A stretch of DNA of 64,000 nucleotides from Bacteroidales bacterium UBA3297 (GCA_002362105.1 DETD01000011.1:1-64000), one strand, 5' to 3'. Counted from the stretch's first letter, positions 1 to 9,735 are shown. Made by a program: numbers and translations. Notes: generated by a model not told the origin, from the sequence alone.

Positions 1-3000
1 GTCGTAGGTGTAGCTGTGCCGGCTGGTGCCGCCAATGGTCGAAACCGGTTTGGCGGTGTTGTCAATGCCTAAAATGTTGTCGATGTTGTCGTACTTGTAA
101 GTGGCGTTGATGAACTCGCCCGCACCGTTGGTCGCCACCATGCTGGTCAGATGCTGGCGCGCGGGGTCGTAGGTGTAGCGGGTGCTGGTGCCGTTGCCGT
201 AGGTCTTTGTGGCAATGTTGCCGTACACGTCGTAGGTCATGTCGGTGATCAAGTCGTACGTGAAGCCGTCCTTCTCCGAGGTCATGCGGTTCAGCTGTCC
301 AGCCTTGTCGTAGCCGTAGGTCACGGTCTCGCCGTCGGGGTAGACCATTTTGCGGATGCGGTTCCACGAGTCGTACTCGCTTTCAGCGACATAGGTGCGC
401 ACGTCGGCCGAGTTCAGCAGGACGGTGCGGATGGTCTTCACCTCCTCGCCCAGTTTGCCGTAGAAGTGCTCGGTGCCGCCGCTGGCGTCCTGCACCAGTA
501 CCAGACGTCCCGCACGGTTGTGGGCCTCGCCCGCCTTACCATAGGTGAACTGCACCCGGTTGACAATATGCTGCGGGTACTTTATCTCGCTGACGCGCTC
601 GTAGTCGTAGTCGTACTTGATGTAGCCACCTTTGCTGATTTTAGCCATGTTCGGCGTGGTTTTGGTCACCACGTTGCCCACGGCATCGTAGGTGAAGGTA
701 GTCAGTCCGGCATCGGGGTTGTTGACCGACAGTTTGTTGCCCAGCCCGTCGTAGGTGTACTTTGTCTGTAGGCCGTTCGGGTGGGTTACCGCCAGCAGTT
801 CGCCCAGCGGGTTGAAGTCGTACGTGACCACAATGTCTTCCGGACTTCCCTTGCGGACGGTCTTCACCTTGCGCTCGCGGCCGTCGGTGTATTGTTCGCT
901 CACGTGGTTCTCGGGGTCGGTTATGCGGGTCAGCAGCACGTTCTGGCCGCCGAGGTCGGCAATCTCGTACTCCAACCGGGTCTCGTCACCGTCTGGAGTC
1001 ACCACTTTCACCTTGCGGTCGAGGAGGTCGTACTCGGTAGCGGTGAAGTAGGTCGATGTCTGTCCCTCCAAGGCAGGCAGGTACTCCTTCACTGTGCGTC
1101 CGAAGGCGTCCAGCACGGTCACACCGCTCACCACGTAGCCCAGTTGGCCGTCTACCACGGCGGTCTTCCTCACTTTAACCGGGCGCATCAGGTTGTCGCA
1201 GGTGGTAACGGTCTCAATGTCGCCCTCCTGCGTGTGGTTGTAGGTGGTCGCCTTGTCGCCGGCGTAGACCATCTTAATGGTATAGTCGTCGTCATACGGT
1301 CCGGTCACGCGGGTCATGCGGCCAAAGTCGTCGTAGTCGTACTTGATCTGGTTGTTGTTGATGTCGGTGGTGAGGGTCTGTGCTCCAAAGCGCAGGTCGT
1401 ATTCGGTAGCAGCCTTGTAGCCGTAGGCGTTGCTGATCTCGGTCACCAGGCTGTGCGTCACGCCGTCGTAAACGAACTTGTTCCACAGGCGCTGTCCCTG
1501 CTCGTTTTTGGGGCGGGTCACCTGTGTAATGTTGCCATACTGGTCGTGTGTAAAGTCGTAGACCGACGGGTTGTTGCCGTTAGACAAGGTTATCTGCGTA
1601 ATGTCGCCCTTGTCGTTCACGGTGCAGGTGCGCTCGCGGGTGGCGCCTCCGCTCACGCTCACTTTAACCGGAATACGGCGCAGGTAGCCCTTGTCGTTAT
1701 ATGATACTTTTACGTCTACCACATCGCCGGCTGTAGAGGTGTAGGCCACCACGTTACCAATTTCGTCGTAGGTGTAGTCTTCGGTCACCGTCATGGCGTT
1801 GCCACCGGTAAACTGTTCTTTTTGTGTCTTCACCAGCGCCAGGAACTCCGAGCCGTTGTTCACCACCGGCTGGTAGGTGTTGGTGTTGGCGCTCAGCAGC
1901 GTTCCGTCGGCGCTGAAGGTGGAATCAGCTAACAGCAGGCCCTTCTCCACAAAGCGTTTGTTGCTGTAGGTCAACTCGGTCGAGCGGTAGACGGCATCCT
2001 TGTTTTCGGTGTCGAGGTGGCGGACGGTCACTTTGCCGAAGCCCATAAACTCGCGCTCGTAGCGGTCGTACACGCCACCCTCGTAGATGATGGTGTCGCG
2101 TGTGCGGGTGGCGCCATTCTCTGGGTTGCCGCCTTGTACTTCTACAGCCGAAAGCACCCACTTGCGGTTGGGCATGTCGTAGCTGTTGCGGGTTTGGCTG
2201 TAGGTCAGGGCTATTCTTGCGCCACCGGCCAGAACCACGCTGTCGAGCAGGTTGGTGCGGCCTGTGCGGTTGTAGTAGACCTCTATCTCGTTCTCGTTAG
2301 GGCTGAACACCAGGTCAGGCAGGCCGTCGCCGTTCAGGTCGGTAAACGATGAGAGGGTCTTGGCCACACTGCTGTTGGTCGAATAGTTGAAGTAGGGGGT
2401 TATCGTGAATTTCAAGATCATGACATAGAACGAGATTGGGACGGCTACATTGACGTGTGCGCCCTCGCCCACCGATTTCGAGCGTCCCGGATGTCTGCCT
2501 CCGGCATTCAGACCCGGCAGGAAGCCGGAACCGGTGTTGAACTCCACGGTGAGGTTATCGTCGTAATACAGCCGGTCGGGCAGACCGTCACCGTTCAAGT
2601 CGGTCAGTTGCAGGTCGGTGTCGTTGTTGGTGTTGGTGTAGTTGGTACCCGCACCGATGTTGGCGTGACCGCCAAAGTTGACACCGAACGTCAATCCGGC
2701 TCCGCCCTGTTTCGACTCAGTAGAACTGATATTGTTCAAGCCCCCGGCCTGTATGAATGGAGTAAAGGCGTATCCGGTATTGTACAGAACCTGTCCGCCT
2801 TTGTAAACCATATCGGGCAGGCCGTCGCCGTTGTAGTCAATCCACTCGCGGTCGGAAGTTCCGCTGGTGTTGCAGAAGTTGCCACTGGCGCCGTAAGACA
2901 CACCTGCCTGTTTGCTCTCCTGATTGGCACGGGTGTCGTTCTGCTTGGTATTAGAGTTATCATCCCCCTGTGAAGGCGGGTCTTGCGAGTGGGCGTCGCT

Positions 3001-6000
3001 GCCCCCTCCTGTCGATATACCCGCCGACCACGCGTTCGAACTTTGTCCGCTAAGCCCGAAAGCCGAAGCTGTAAACAGTGTGGTGCTTATCATACCGTCC
3101 GCCCGGGTAAACTGCGAGCCGAATCCGCTTTCCCCGCCTGAAATCCAGTCTGGGTAGCGGTCGCCGTTCAGATCCATAACGTGCCGCTGGGAATAGGTGC
3201 TCGACGAAGAGATGCCTGCACTGGCTCCGAGCGAACCCGAGCCCGCCGATGCACTAGTGTTTTCGGAGTGCGAGAACGTGTGCTGGGTGATATAAGGCGC
3301 CATGACGGCGTGTTTTGCCGGAGTGAACGACGGAGCGTCCACCACAATCTCCGGATTACAGATTCGTGTAGGGCAACCGCCTTGGGCGCTGATGCTGGCC
3401 TGGTAGGACGTATACCTTTCGCGCTCCACGTCATACAGCATGACCTGCAGGTAGTTCGCCTTTGTGTCGAACGTGTGTCCGCTGGCCACTTTCCCGTTTT
3501 CTTCCAATTGCAGGTCGTCGTACTGGTGCAGGCAGGTGTTTATCTTGTCGGTGTCGATGGCCTTTTCAGGCTCGTTGCCGTTCAGAGCGAACTGGCCCCA
3601 ACCGTTGAACAACAGTCCTAACTGCTGGCTGTCGAACACCGAATAGACCGAGGCGTCGACCTTCCGCACGACCGTGTCTACTTCCGTGTAGACCCACGTG
3701 CTGTCTTCCTCGTTGTAGACCGAGTCTATACGGGTGCGGTGGAAGGCGATGTAAGCGGCATCTATTCTAGACAGTTCGGTAGCCGAGTAGGCACTGACAT
3801 ACACCGTTTTGCCGTTTACCGAATCTAACAGACAAAGGCTGTCGGCGGGTATAACACCGCCCCGCACATTCTTGACAAACAGTGATATGTTGTCCGATTC
3901 CGGACTGAAGTGGGTGGAGACGGTTAATGAGTCGTTCTTGTAGCGGACGCCGTCTGCCGTGTCGAAAGAGAGGGTTACAGGTTTTTTCAGACGGACAATC
4001 TTGTTGTAGAAATTCCGTTTCGGAGCAATGTGCACCGCTTCCGTCAACTCTATCCCCTTCACTTGGCGTTTCTTGTTTACAACCGGAATCCAGCTAATTT
4101 CACGATGGTCTATCTGGGTCTGGTGCTCTATTTCGAACGAGTAGCGCACGGTGTCGCCCTGGACTAAGTTTTCAGTAAGCAGGGTTTCCTGCTGGGCGCC
4201 GTTGTATTCGTCACCGGCCTTCAGCGTGTCGCTATAGAAAAGCTGGTCTTCGCGGTAGCACTTGAGCACCACGTCCTCGCTCAGCCGTCCTTTGCGGAGG
4301 CTGTTGCCAATGGTTACGCTGCACGGCCCATACGCAACGGTAGAAGGCTGGCACGACGGCAGGAAGTCGCGCTCTGCCGAATAACTCGCCAAATCTATAT
4401 TGTTCTCGTTATCCAGAATTCCACCGCCATAAACAGTGTCGTAGGTGATGACTGGTGACCAGTCGGTCTGGTCGTTGGTGCCGCTATAGACAGACTGTAG
4501 GCGGAACATGACAAAGTCACCGGCCGACACGCTGTAGGTGCCGCCAACCTCGTTCGACTCGCCGGCCTTCAACTTCCCTTCTTGCTCCACTTTGTTGCCA
4601 ATTTGGAGGGCATACGCCACACCGTCGCGGGTGGTGTCGCACACTTTGACCGTAGAGGTTATGCTGATTTTGCCCCCAAACGGCGCGCGCCACAAACGGA
4701 CCACGTCGAGCAGCGGGTAGGCTTTTTCCAGACTGTCGCGCACTTTCGAGGTGTCGCCCACTACCGAGGCCACCACTTCCACCCCTGTTCCCTGTATGGG
4801 GTTGGGGGTATTGCCGCTGTGGTTCTCAAACACAACTAACCCGTTTTTGTCGATATGGCTGAAACGCACGGTGCCTTTGTCGGCCACGTCTATCAGGCCG
4901 TCGCCGTTGAAGTCCTGGAAGTAGACCCTTGTACGGCTGTCGTCGTGCGACTGCGAAAAACTGTTCGAGAAACTAAGGCCGTTCTCGCCGACCATTATTC
5001 CAGTCTCTTCTCCCGTGGTGTGTCCTTCCGAAACTGTATTGGAAAACGAACTGATACCTACGACCGGCTGCTTGTCAGCAAACGAAAGTTCACCAGTCAG
5101 CCCGTACAGGTTTTTCCGGTAGTAGATCTGTCTGAGTGCCGGTATTACGTTGTCCTCGCGGTACACGATGTCGGTCAGGCCGTCGCCGTCCATATCGGTC
5201 AGGGTGATGTCGCCGTTGCTCTCGCTGTAGTTGTAAGAATAGGAGCCCCCGGCAAAAGGTACGACCTCTACCGCACCCACGCCGATGTTCAGTCCGCCCT
5301 GGGTGGAGAATCCCGTTGAGCTGGTTCCGTTGATGAGCGACGGACTATCCTCAAACTCATCGATAACTTTTTCGAAGAGTCTGCGCACAATGGTCTTGCT
5401 CTCTATCTTGTAATGGTCTGCCTGCCCTTCAAACAGCCCGCCGGTGGCGAGGTCGTCGTGGTATTTAAAGCTGTTCCTGTACAATTCGTTGCCTTGGCCG
5501 TCGGTTTCGGCTACCGCCGTCAGCAGTGTCTTGCCGAAACGCCCCGTGGCGTACTCGAACTTGTAGCTGCGGAACACCTTGTCATCCAACAGCACATCAA
5601 TGGAGGTGAGTTGCTGGTTGTCGGCCTGCAGGAAGCCGTTGCGTCCGTTGCTGGTTTTGTCTGTTCTGTTGCCCGTGCGGTTGAACACTAAGGTATAGGC
5701 TCCCTTCTCGTTGCCGAAGCCCGTATAGTTGATAGATTTGATATAGGCGGTTCCGTTCTCTGTATCGTACTCGTAGGTCACACAGTTACCGTGGGCGTCG
5801 GTGGTCTTGGCCAGACCCCATTTGGCAATATTGCCGTGTGAGTCGGCTTCAACAGCCTTGTAAAAGTCGGTAGTACCGTCAAGGTGCTTTACCTCCCAAG
5901 TGTAGTTGGTAGGAGCGTCGCCCTTGCGCACAATTTCGGCAAAATCCGTCTCACGGCGCAGGTAGAACCGCTTGTCGGCCTCTCGGAGCATGTCGACCTT

Positions 6001-7002
6001 GCGGTAGGCGCGGTCAGTAAACTGTTCGCCGTTGAACAGGTAGCTCTCGGTCTCTAACTGGGTACTATAGAGGGGCACACCCCAGCGGGTGTCGATGCTG
6101 ATGGCGGGTGTGTTCACACTCCAGCCGTAGCCGCACCAGCCGCTGCCCCCCTCGTTGCTGTAGGTAACGCTGACATTCGGCCCCATGCCCGCACGCCCTT
6201 TAGGGAAGTTGAACGGAATTTGCAGGCTGGCCGTACCGTTGTTGTTAGGCTGTGGCGTCTGTACGGCCAGTTTCCCGGCCGAAGGGTCGGCCGCCTTGAT
6301 GTCGGAAATGGTGGTCGGCGCATATCCTTGCGCATCGGGTGTCTCGGGCACGGTAATGATGCCGTTAATCATATCGGTGAAGTGAGTGGTCAGGGCGCTG
6401 GCCAGCTGCTTTGCCTCGTTTATGCTGTCTTTGGGCAGTACAGTCCACTTGCCGTTCTCTTCGTTGTAGTAGTAGGTGCGGATGTCTTTGGCGGTGTACC
6501 CTTTCGGAATGCGTACGCTGTCGAACGGGATGACCACTTTGGCGAAACGCTTGAAATGTTCGCCGTGGGGCAGGAATCGGAAGCCGCCTCCGCCGGCGGT
6601 CACGTTCGCTAGTCCGGCTGGTACTTGTGGTAGGCTGGCGCTGTCGAGCGGTGTGATAGACAACCGCATGCCCGATTTCATACCCTCGGCTGGCACACAT
6701 AACCGGGCGCCGCCCAGCGACAATGTGTCGTTGGCTGTACCTGTGAACTGCTTGCTGACAGTATATTGGTTGGTGTTTGCCGAGGCGCGCTTCACGCAGC
6801 GGGCAACCTGCCGTTGGCTGGTTGGCGCAACATCGGCGCCAGACATTTCGGCTCTAACACTTTCGGTTACAGCGGTTGGCACGGCTTCACTATGTTTCAA
6901 GGCCGTGCCGGTCTCCAATTCCGTGTCGGCATTGGGGGTATTCGGTGTGTGGTTACATGCGGCCAGCAATATGGTTAGGGCCGCCAGACATATTTTCCTC
7001 AT
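1..7002 (-). CDS. SpvB/RHS (YD-repeat) surface lipoprotein, C-terminus beyond window
   Basis: Giant lipoprotein of the SpvB/RHS type, related to the shell proteins of Tc toxins and RHS toxins. It reads leftward from an ATG at 7002 and is still open at base 1, so 2,334 residues are present and the end is missing. Residues 1-16 form a lipoprotein signal with lipobox LAAC (Cys16). About 90-210 resemble a ZU5-like beta domain; about 240-560 match the SpvB region; six DxNGDGxxD calcium-loop motifs (near 603, 696, 1276, 1386, 1466, 1555) mark FG-GAP/VCBS-type repeats; from about 1745 to the edge there are YD repeats (YDxxGN). The reading frame agrees at several points checked along its length. The start codon overlaps the upstream stop as ATGA, implying coupled translation. 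GC content is clearly higher than in the right half of the window. Any variable toxin tip would lie outside; a surface adhesin or scaffold role is equally possible. Confidence 0.93.
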   Translation of the reverse strand, partial: MRKICLAALTILLAACNHTPNTPNADTELETGTALKHSEAVPTAVTESVRAEMSGADVAPTSQRQVARCVKRASANTNQYTVSKQFTGTANDTLSLGGARLCVPAEGMKSGMRLSITPLDSASLPQVPAGLANVTAGGGGFRFLPHGEHFKRFAKVVIPFDSVRIPKGYTAKDIRTYYYNEENGKWTVLPKDSINEAKQLASALTTHFTDMINGIITVPETPDAQGYAPTTISDIKAADPSAGKLAVQTPQPNNNGTASLQIPFNFPKGRAGMGPNVSVTYSNEGGSGWCGYGWSVNTPAISIDTRWGVPLYSTQLETESYLFNGEQFTDRAYRKVDMLREADKRFYLRRETDFAEIVRKGDAPTNYTWEVKHLDGTTDFYKAVEADSHGNIAKWGLAKTTDAHGNCVTYEYDTENGTAYIKSINYTGFGNEKGAYTLVFNRTGNRTDKTSNGRNGFLQADNQQLTSIDVLLDDKVFRSYKFEYATGRFGKTLLTAVAETDGQGNELYRNSFKYHDDLATGGLFEGQADHYKIESKTIVRRLFEKVIDEFEDSPSLINGTSSTGFSTQGGLNIGVGAVEVVPFAGGSYSYNYSESNGDITLTDMDGDGLTDIVYREDNVIPALRQIYYRKNLYGLTGELSFADKQPVVGISSFSNTVSEGHTTGEETGIMVGENGLSFSNSFSQSHDDSRTRVYFQDFNGDGLIDVADKGTVRFSHIDKNGLVVFENHSGNTPNPIQGTGVEVVASVVGDTSKVRDSLEKAYPLLDVVRLWRAPFGGKISITSTVKVCDTTRDGVAYALQIGNKVEQEGKLKAGESNEVGGTYSVSAGDFVMFRLQSVYSGTNDQTDWSPVITYDTVYGGGILDNENNIDLASYSAERDFLPSCQPSTVAYGPCSVTIGNSLRKGRLSEDVVLKCYREDQLFYSDTLKAGDEYNGAQQETLLTENLVQGDTVRYSFEIEHQTQIDHREISWIPVVNKKRQVKGIELTEAVHIAPKRNFYNKIVRLKKPVTLSFDTADGVRYKNDSLTVSTHFSPESDNISLFVKNVRGGVIPADSLCLLDSVNGKTVYVSAYSATELSRIDAAYIAFHRTRIDSVYNEEDSTWVYTEVDTVVRKVDASVYSVFDSQQLGLLFNGWGQFALNGNEPEKAIDTDKINTCLHQYDDLQLEENGKVASGHTFDTKANYLQVMLYDVERERYTSYQASISAQGGCPTRICNPEIVVDAPSFTPAKHAVMAPYITQHTFSHSENTSASAGSGSLGASAGISSSSTYSQRHVMDLNGDRYPDWISGGESGFGSQFTRADGMISTTLFTASAFGLSGQSSNAWSAGISTGGGSDAHSQDPPSQGDDNSNTKQNDTRANQESKQAGVSYGASGNFCNTSGTSDREWIDYNGDGLPDMVYKGGQVLYNTGYAFTPFIQAGGLNNISSTESKQGGAGLTFGVNFGGHANIGAGTNYTNTNNDTDLQLTDLNGDGLPDRLYYDDNLTVEFNTGSGFLPGLNAGGRHPGRSKSVGEGAHVNVAVPISFYVMILKFTITPYFNYSTNSSVAKTLSSFTDLNGDGLPDLVFSPNENEIEVYYNRTGRTNLLDSVVLAGGARIALTYSQTRNSYDMPNRKWVLSAVEVQGGNPENGATRTRDTIIYEGGVYDRYEREFMGFGKVTVRHLDTENKDAVYRSTELTYSNKRFVEKGLLLADSTFSADGTLLSANTNTYQPVVNNGSEFLALVKTQKEQFTGGNAMTVTEDYTYDEIGNVVAYTSTAGDVVDVKVSYNDKGYLRRIPVKVSVSGGATRERTCTVNDKGDITQITLSNGNNPSVYDFTHDQYGNITQVTRPKNEQGQRLWNKFVYDGVTHSLVTEISNAYGYKAATEYDLRFGAQTLTTDINNNQIKYDYDDFGRMTRVTGPYDDDYTIKMVYAGDKATTYNHTQEGDIETVTTCDNLMRPVKVRKTAVVDGQLGYVVSGVTVLDAFGRTVKEYLPALEGQTSTYFTATEYDLLDRKVKVVTPDGDETRLEYEIADLGGQNVLLTRITDPENHVSEQYTDGRERKVKTVRKGSPEDIVVTYDFNPLGELLAVTHPNGLQTKYTYDGLGNKLSVNNPDAGLTTFTYDAVGNVVTKTTPNMAKISKGGYIKYDYDYERVSEIKYPQHIVNRVQFTYGKAGEAHNRAGRLVLVQDASGGTEHFYGKLGEEVKTIRTVLLNSADVRTYVAESEYDSWNRIRKMVYPDGETVTYGYDKAGQLNRMTSEKDGFTYDLITDMTYDVYGNIATKTYGNGTSTRYTYDPARQHLTSMVATNGAGEFINATYKYDNIDNILGIDNTAKPVSTIGGTSRHSYTYD

Positions 7003-8237
7003 TTTCTAATAATACTCAGGTTCCTCGTTTCTTTTAGTGTGCAAAGCTGGACCATGAAAATGCCGTTGTAGGGCAGGTTCAGGGACACATCGTGGAATTT
7101 GGCGGCCAGGTCGTTGCGCTGGCCTATAAAACGGCCTCCGGCATCGTACAGTTTGACGGTCAGCCCCATTTCCTCAGGCATAAGTATACGGATGCGCACG
7201 TTGCCGTCGGTAGTTGGGTTCGGATACACCTCCATATTGGAAAAAATACCGCCAGTCTTGTCCCGTTTCAATTTGCTGCCGTCGGCGGTCACGCCAATCG
7301 TGTTTGCTCCCTTTTTTAGGGTCACGTTGCGGAAGTAGCCAGCCTCGTCGGCAGTGTACGGGGTGCCGTTTACATCTAACCGGAAACTCTCGATGGCTGT
7401 CTGGTCAAGCAACTCGGCCAGTTGGCTGTTGTCGAGCCGGACGTCCACGCTGATGGTGTCGCAGGTTACGCTGGCTTTCCATTCGCGTTCTAGTGAAACG
7501 GTTGCCGTATCGTTGCCAAAACATAGTTTGCCGCCATTGTCGCCCACCAGTACGAAGTCGAGGTTGTCGAGCGGGCGGTTTGAGCGCAGTGTCAGCACAG
7601 TTGACTGTAGGGTGTCTTTCTGCAAGGCAGACGAATCGTCGCGCGCTATACCCGATATGTTGTGGCTGTATTCTTCCAGCACCGTACGGTTCCACACCAG
7701 GCTGTTATCGGAAGCCAGATAGTTGTTCTGCAGCGTTACATCGTGATGTAGGGCCAAATAGGTTTCCACCTTCAGCCGCTCAACGCTGTTCAGCACTCGG
7801 TTGTATACGACCACCTCACCACTGTTGCCCTGCCGGTTAACCGGAACAGGCGTGCCTCCTTTATCGAAGCGCAGTTGCAGGTTCTTTCCTTCAATACGTC
7901 CGTTATGGTAGGTGTTGATCTGTTTCTGACGGGTGTCGACACCGCCGAAATTGATGTATTCGCAGTCAGTCAGGTTTGCCTTACGCTTGTTGGTCATTAC
8001 AATGTCGCGCAGGCTATCGCCCGATATTTTCCAATAGAGCGCCTCACCCGCCGAGTCGGGTTGTTGCACACAGAACACGCTGACACCTTTGCCGCCGGCT
8101 ATTTTCTGAGAATGTGGACTCCCCCAAGCGCAGTAGCCTTTCACACCTCCGGGCGCTGCCGCCCACAGGTTACCGGCCCCTATGGCCAGTAGTGCTGTTA
8201 AAGACGCCAATATGGCTGCATTTTGTGTTTTTTGCAT
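6999..8237 (-). CDS. T9SS-sorted surface protein upstream of the RHS lipoprotein
   Basis: Predicted secreted protein of 412 residues. An N-terminal signal peptide (about residues 1-27, ending near LWAAA) sends it to the periplasm. The last 80 or so residues carry a type A T9SS sorting domain: EVYPNP, then VKLYDAGGRFIG, GIFMVQL and a basic end SIIRK. The middle (about 140-200) has YNRVLNSVERLKVETYLAL followed by an IARDD motif, a pattern seen in a jellyroll-linked region (DUF8202 type) of other T9SS cargo. Its start lies 40 bases inside the upstream barrel gene and its stop overlaps the RHS start (ATGA), so it is a core member of the operon. No catalytic motif was seen. It may be a partner or anchor for the RHS lipoprotein; that is inference from gene order. 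Confidence 0.88.
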   Translation of the reverse strand: MQKTQNAAILASLTALLAIGAGNLWAAAPGGVKGYCAWGSPHSQKIAGGKGVSVFCVQQPDSAGEALYWKISGDSLRDIVMTNKRKANLTDCEYINFGGVDTRQKQINTYHNGRIEGKNLQLRFDKGGTPVPVNRQGNSGEVVVYNRVLNSVERLKVETYLALHHDVTLQNNYLASDNSLVWNRTVLEEYSHNISGIARDDSSALQKDTLQSTVLTLRSNRPLDNLDFVLVGDNGGKLCFGNDTATVSLEREWKASVTCDTISVDVRLDNSQLAELLDQTAIESFRLDVNGTPYTADEAGYFRNVTLKKGANTIGVTADGSKLKRDKTGGIFSNMEVYPNPTTDGNVRIRILMPEEMGLTVKLYDAGGRFIGQRNDLAAKFHDVSLNLPYNGIFMVQLCTLKETRNLSIIRK

Positions 8238-9007
8238 TTATCTAATTTCTTTATATTGTCGAATATGGTGACAGAGAAGCCCACCGTCAGGCTCAGCCAG
8301 TTTGTCTGGCACACGCAGTCGGTGTAACCGCTGGTGTTGAACGTCTTGTCGGTCGCGTTCTCTTTCTTAACGTTGAGCATGTCGGTCAGTCCGTGTATAA
8401 AGCGCAGTTCGGTGTGGAATCCGCTCTCATGCTCCCAACCCAGAATAACGCCTGCTCCGATTTCGTTGGTTGCGGTTATCTCCTCTTTCAAGTTCTTCGT
8501 TACGTCTAACCGTTTGGCACTGGTGCCGCTGTATTTGAAGCGGATGTCCTGCTCGCCCATGTGGAAGCCGTAACGTCCGCCAACTCCCATATACAGCCCT
8601 TTGGTCAGATACAGTTTGACGTTCAGACCCGCTCCCAGGTAATGGTTGACAAACATATACTCGGCTTCCACGGGTTTCGGCACAGTGTTGCCGTATTTCA
8701 GCCGTTCGCCCTGTGAGTAGTACGAAGCCTCCACCTCGAAACCCGTGCGGTCAATCTGGTATTGGCCGAAAAGGCTCAGTGTCGGCATCACGTAAAAGCC
8801 TTTTTCCCAGGTGTAGGTCGGCTTCTTCTCTCCGCTTTCTAACACGCTGGTCAGGCTGCCTATGCGGGAATGGGCTGCACCAACGCGCATGCCCACCGTT
8901 AGTTTGCCGGGGTGCTCGTCGGGCCACTTGCAGAAACCGTTATAGGCGTGAAGCGGACCGACAGACAGAACCGAAAGCATGGCGACAGTCAGAATTTCAA
9001 ACCTCAT
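8198..9007 (-). CDS. Outer-membrane beta-barrel protein (second paralogue)
   Basis: 269-residue protein with a signal peptide ending near PLHA and alternating hydrophobic strands rich in Gly and aromatic residues, as in 8-10-stranded outer-membrane barrels of the PorT/OMP_b-brl type. It is a paralogue of the next gene upstream: both contain a block of the form HY(L/V)GAGxxVK(L/V)Y followed by GL(Y/F) and (G/A)xR(Y/F)GF, and both have L/AGxGxxxGWE near the C-terminus. The last dozen residues are Lys-rich and lie in the stretch that overlaps the following T9SS gene by 40 bases. Start at 9007 forms an ATGA overlap with the upstream stop. Its place between its paralogue and a T9SS cargo suggests a role in exporting or anchoring that cargo, but PorP/SprF identity cannot be shown here. 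Confidence 0.82.
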   Translation of the reverse strand: MRFEILTVAMLSVLSVGPLHAYNGFCKWPDEHPGKLTVGMRVGAAHSRIGSLTSVLESGEKKPTYTWEKGFYVMPTLSLFGQYQIDRTGFEVEASYYSQGERLKYGNTVPKPVEAEYMFVNHYLGAGLNVKLYLTKGLYMGVGGRYGFHMGEQDIRFKYSGTSAKRLDVTKNLKEEITATNEIGAGVILGWEHESGFHTELRFIHGLTDMLNVKKENATDKTFNTSGYTDCVCQTNWLSLTVGFSVTIFDNIKKLDKCKKHKMQPYWRL

Positions 9008-9735
9008 TTCCTGTCAATGCCAAGCGCATAGCCCACCGTCAGTTGGAAACTGTGCGCGTTGTTGTCCTGCTCCACCCAGTTATAGGAGTTATACTGCGTT
9101 TCTACCAGATCGAGCACACTATAGTGGTAAGCGGCCTGTACGCTGAGGTTGTTGGTAAACTCCCAGCCGATTTGGAGGCCGACACCCAGGTCGAACTTCC
9201 CCTTCAGTTTGTCTTGCATAATGTTTTGCGTCAGCTCGTTTGTCGGGTAGTCATATTTTTCGAAAACCGCATCCTCTTGGTTCGACTCGTAGGTCACGTT
9301 GTCGGGCGACAGACAGAAACCGAAACGCGCACCGGGAGCAATAAAGAGTCCCTGGTACGGATATACCTTTACGTAGCCTCCGGCACCAACGTAGTGGTAC
9401 TTGAAGTCGGCCGTATAGTTGAGAGTGTTGATATCCTCGTATTCGGTCGAAGTGTGCTGCTGGTAGTAAAGCAACTCGAACTGGCCACCGAACAACTTGT
9501 CATTGTCGTGGTAGCTGTAAAACAGCGCCGCCGTTGGCGAACATTTCAAATGGTCGGTGAAGGTGTAGTTGGAGTAATAGTCTTCGCTGACCAGAATGCT
9601 GCTCAGCGAATTCATCTTCGTCAGCGCCGCACCTGCCTTTATGCCCAACATATTGGTGGAGGCATATTGCGCACGGACTCCTCCCGTAAACAAACTTAAC
9701 AACAATCCCAACACTAAGAAGGTTTTCTTTTGCAT
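9004..9735 (-). CDS. Outer-membrane beta-barrel protein (first gene of RHS/T9SS operon)
   Basis: 243-residue predicted outer-membrane barrel. The start at 9735 was chosen over a more distal in-frame ATG (9927) because it is followed at once by a signal peptide (MQKKTFLVLGLLLSLF, cleaved after VRAQ), preceded by the purine-rich AGAGGAG, and because the distal start would lie inside the predicted promoter. The mature part is strand-rich with Gly and aromatic residues and shares the HYVGAG block and the VGLQIGWE block with the following gene, so the two arose by duplication. It ends in an ATGA overlap with that gene. Specific function unknown; small barrels of this class in Bacteroidota often assist secretion or act as porins. 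Confidence 0.82.
   Translation of the reverse strand: MQKKTFLVLGLLLSLFTGGVRAQYASTNMLGIKAGAALTKMNSLSSILVSEDYYSNYTFTDHLKCSPTAALFYSYHDNDKLFGGQFELLYYQQHTSTEYEDINTLNYTADFKYHYVGAGGYVKVYPYQGLFIAPGARFGFCLSPDNVTYESNQEDAVFEKYDYPTNELTQNIMQDKLKGKFDLGVGLQIGWEFTNNLSVQAAYHYSVLDLVETQYNSYNWVEQDNNAHSFQLTVGYALGIDRK

Noticed and set aside
781..1704. Long plus-strand open frame of 307 codons within the RHS gene
   Set aside because: It lies opposite the YD-repeat region and has a Val/Gly-rich composition produced by reading the complement of a repetitive GC-rich gene; no start signal or family motif.
8713..9699. Plus-strand open frame of 328 codons opposite the two barrel genes
   Set aside because: Spans the overlap of two genes with signal peptides and a promoter on the minus strand; composition is not protein-like.
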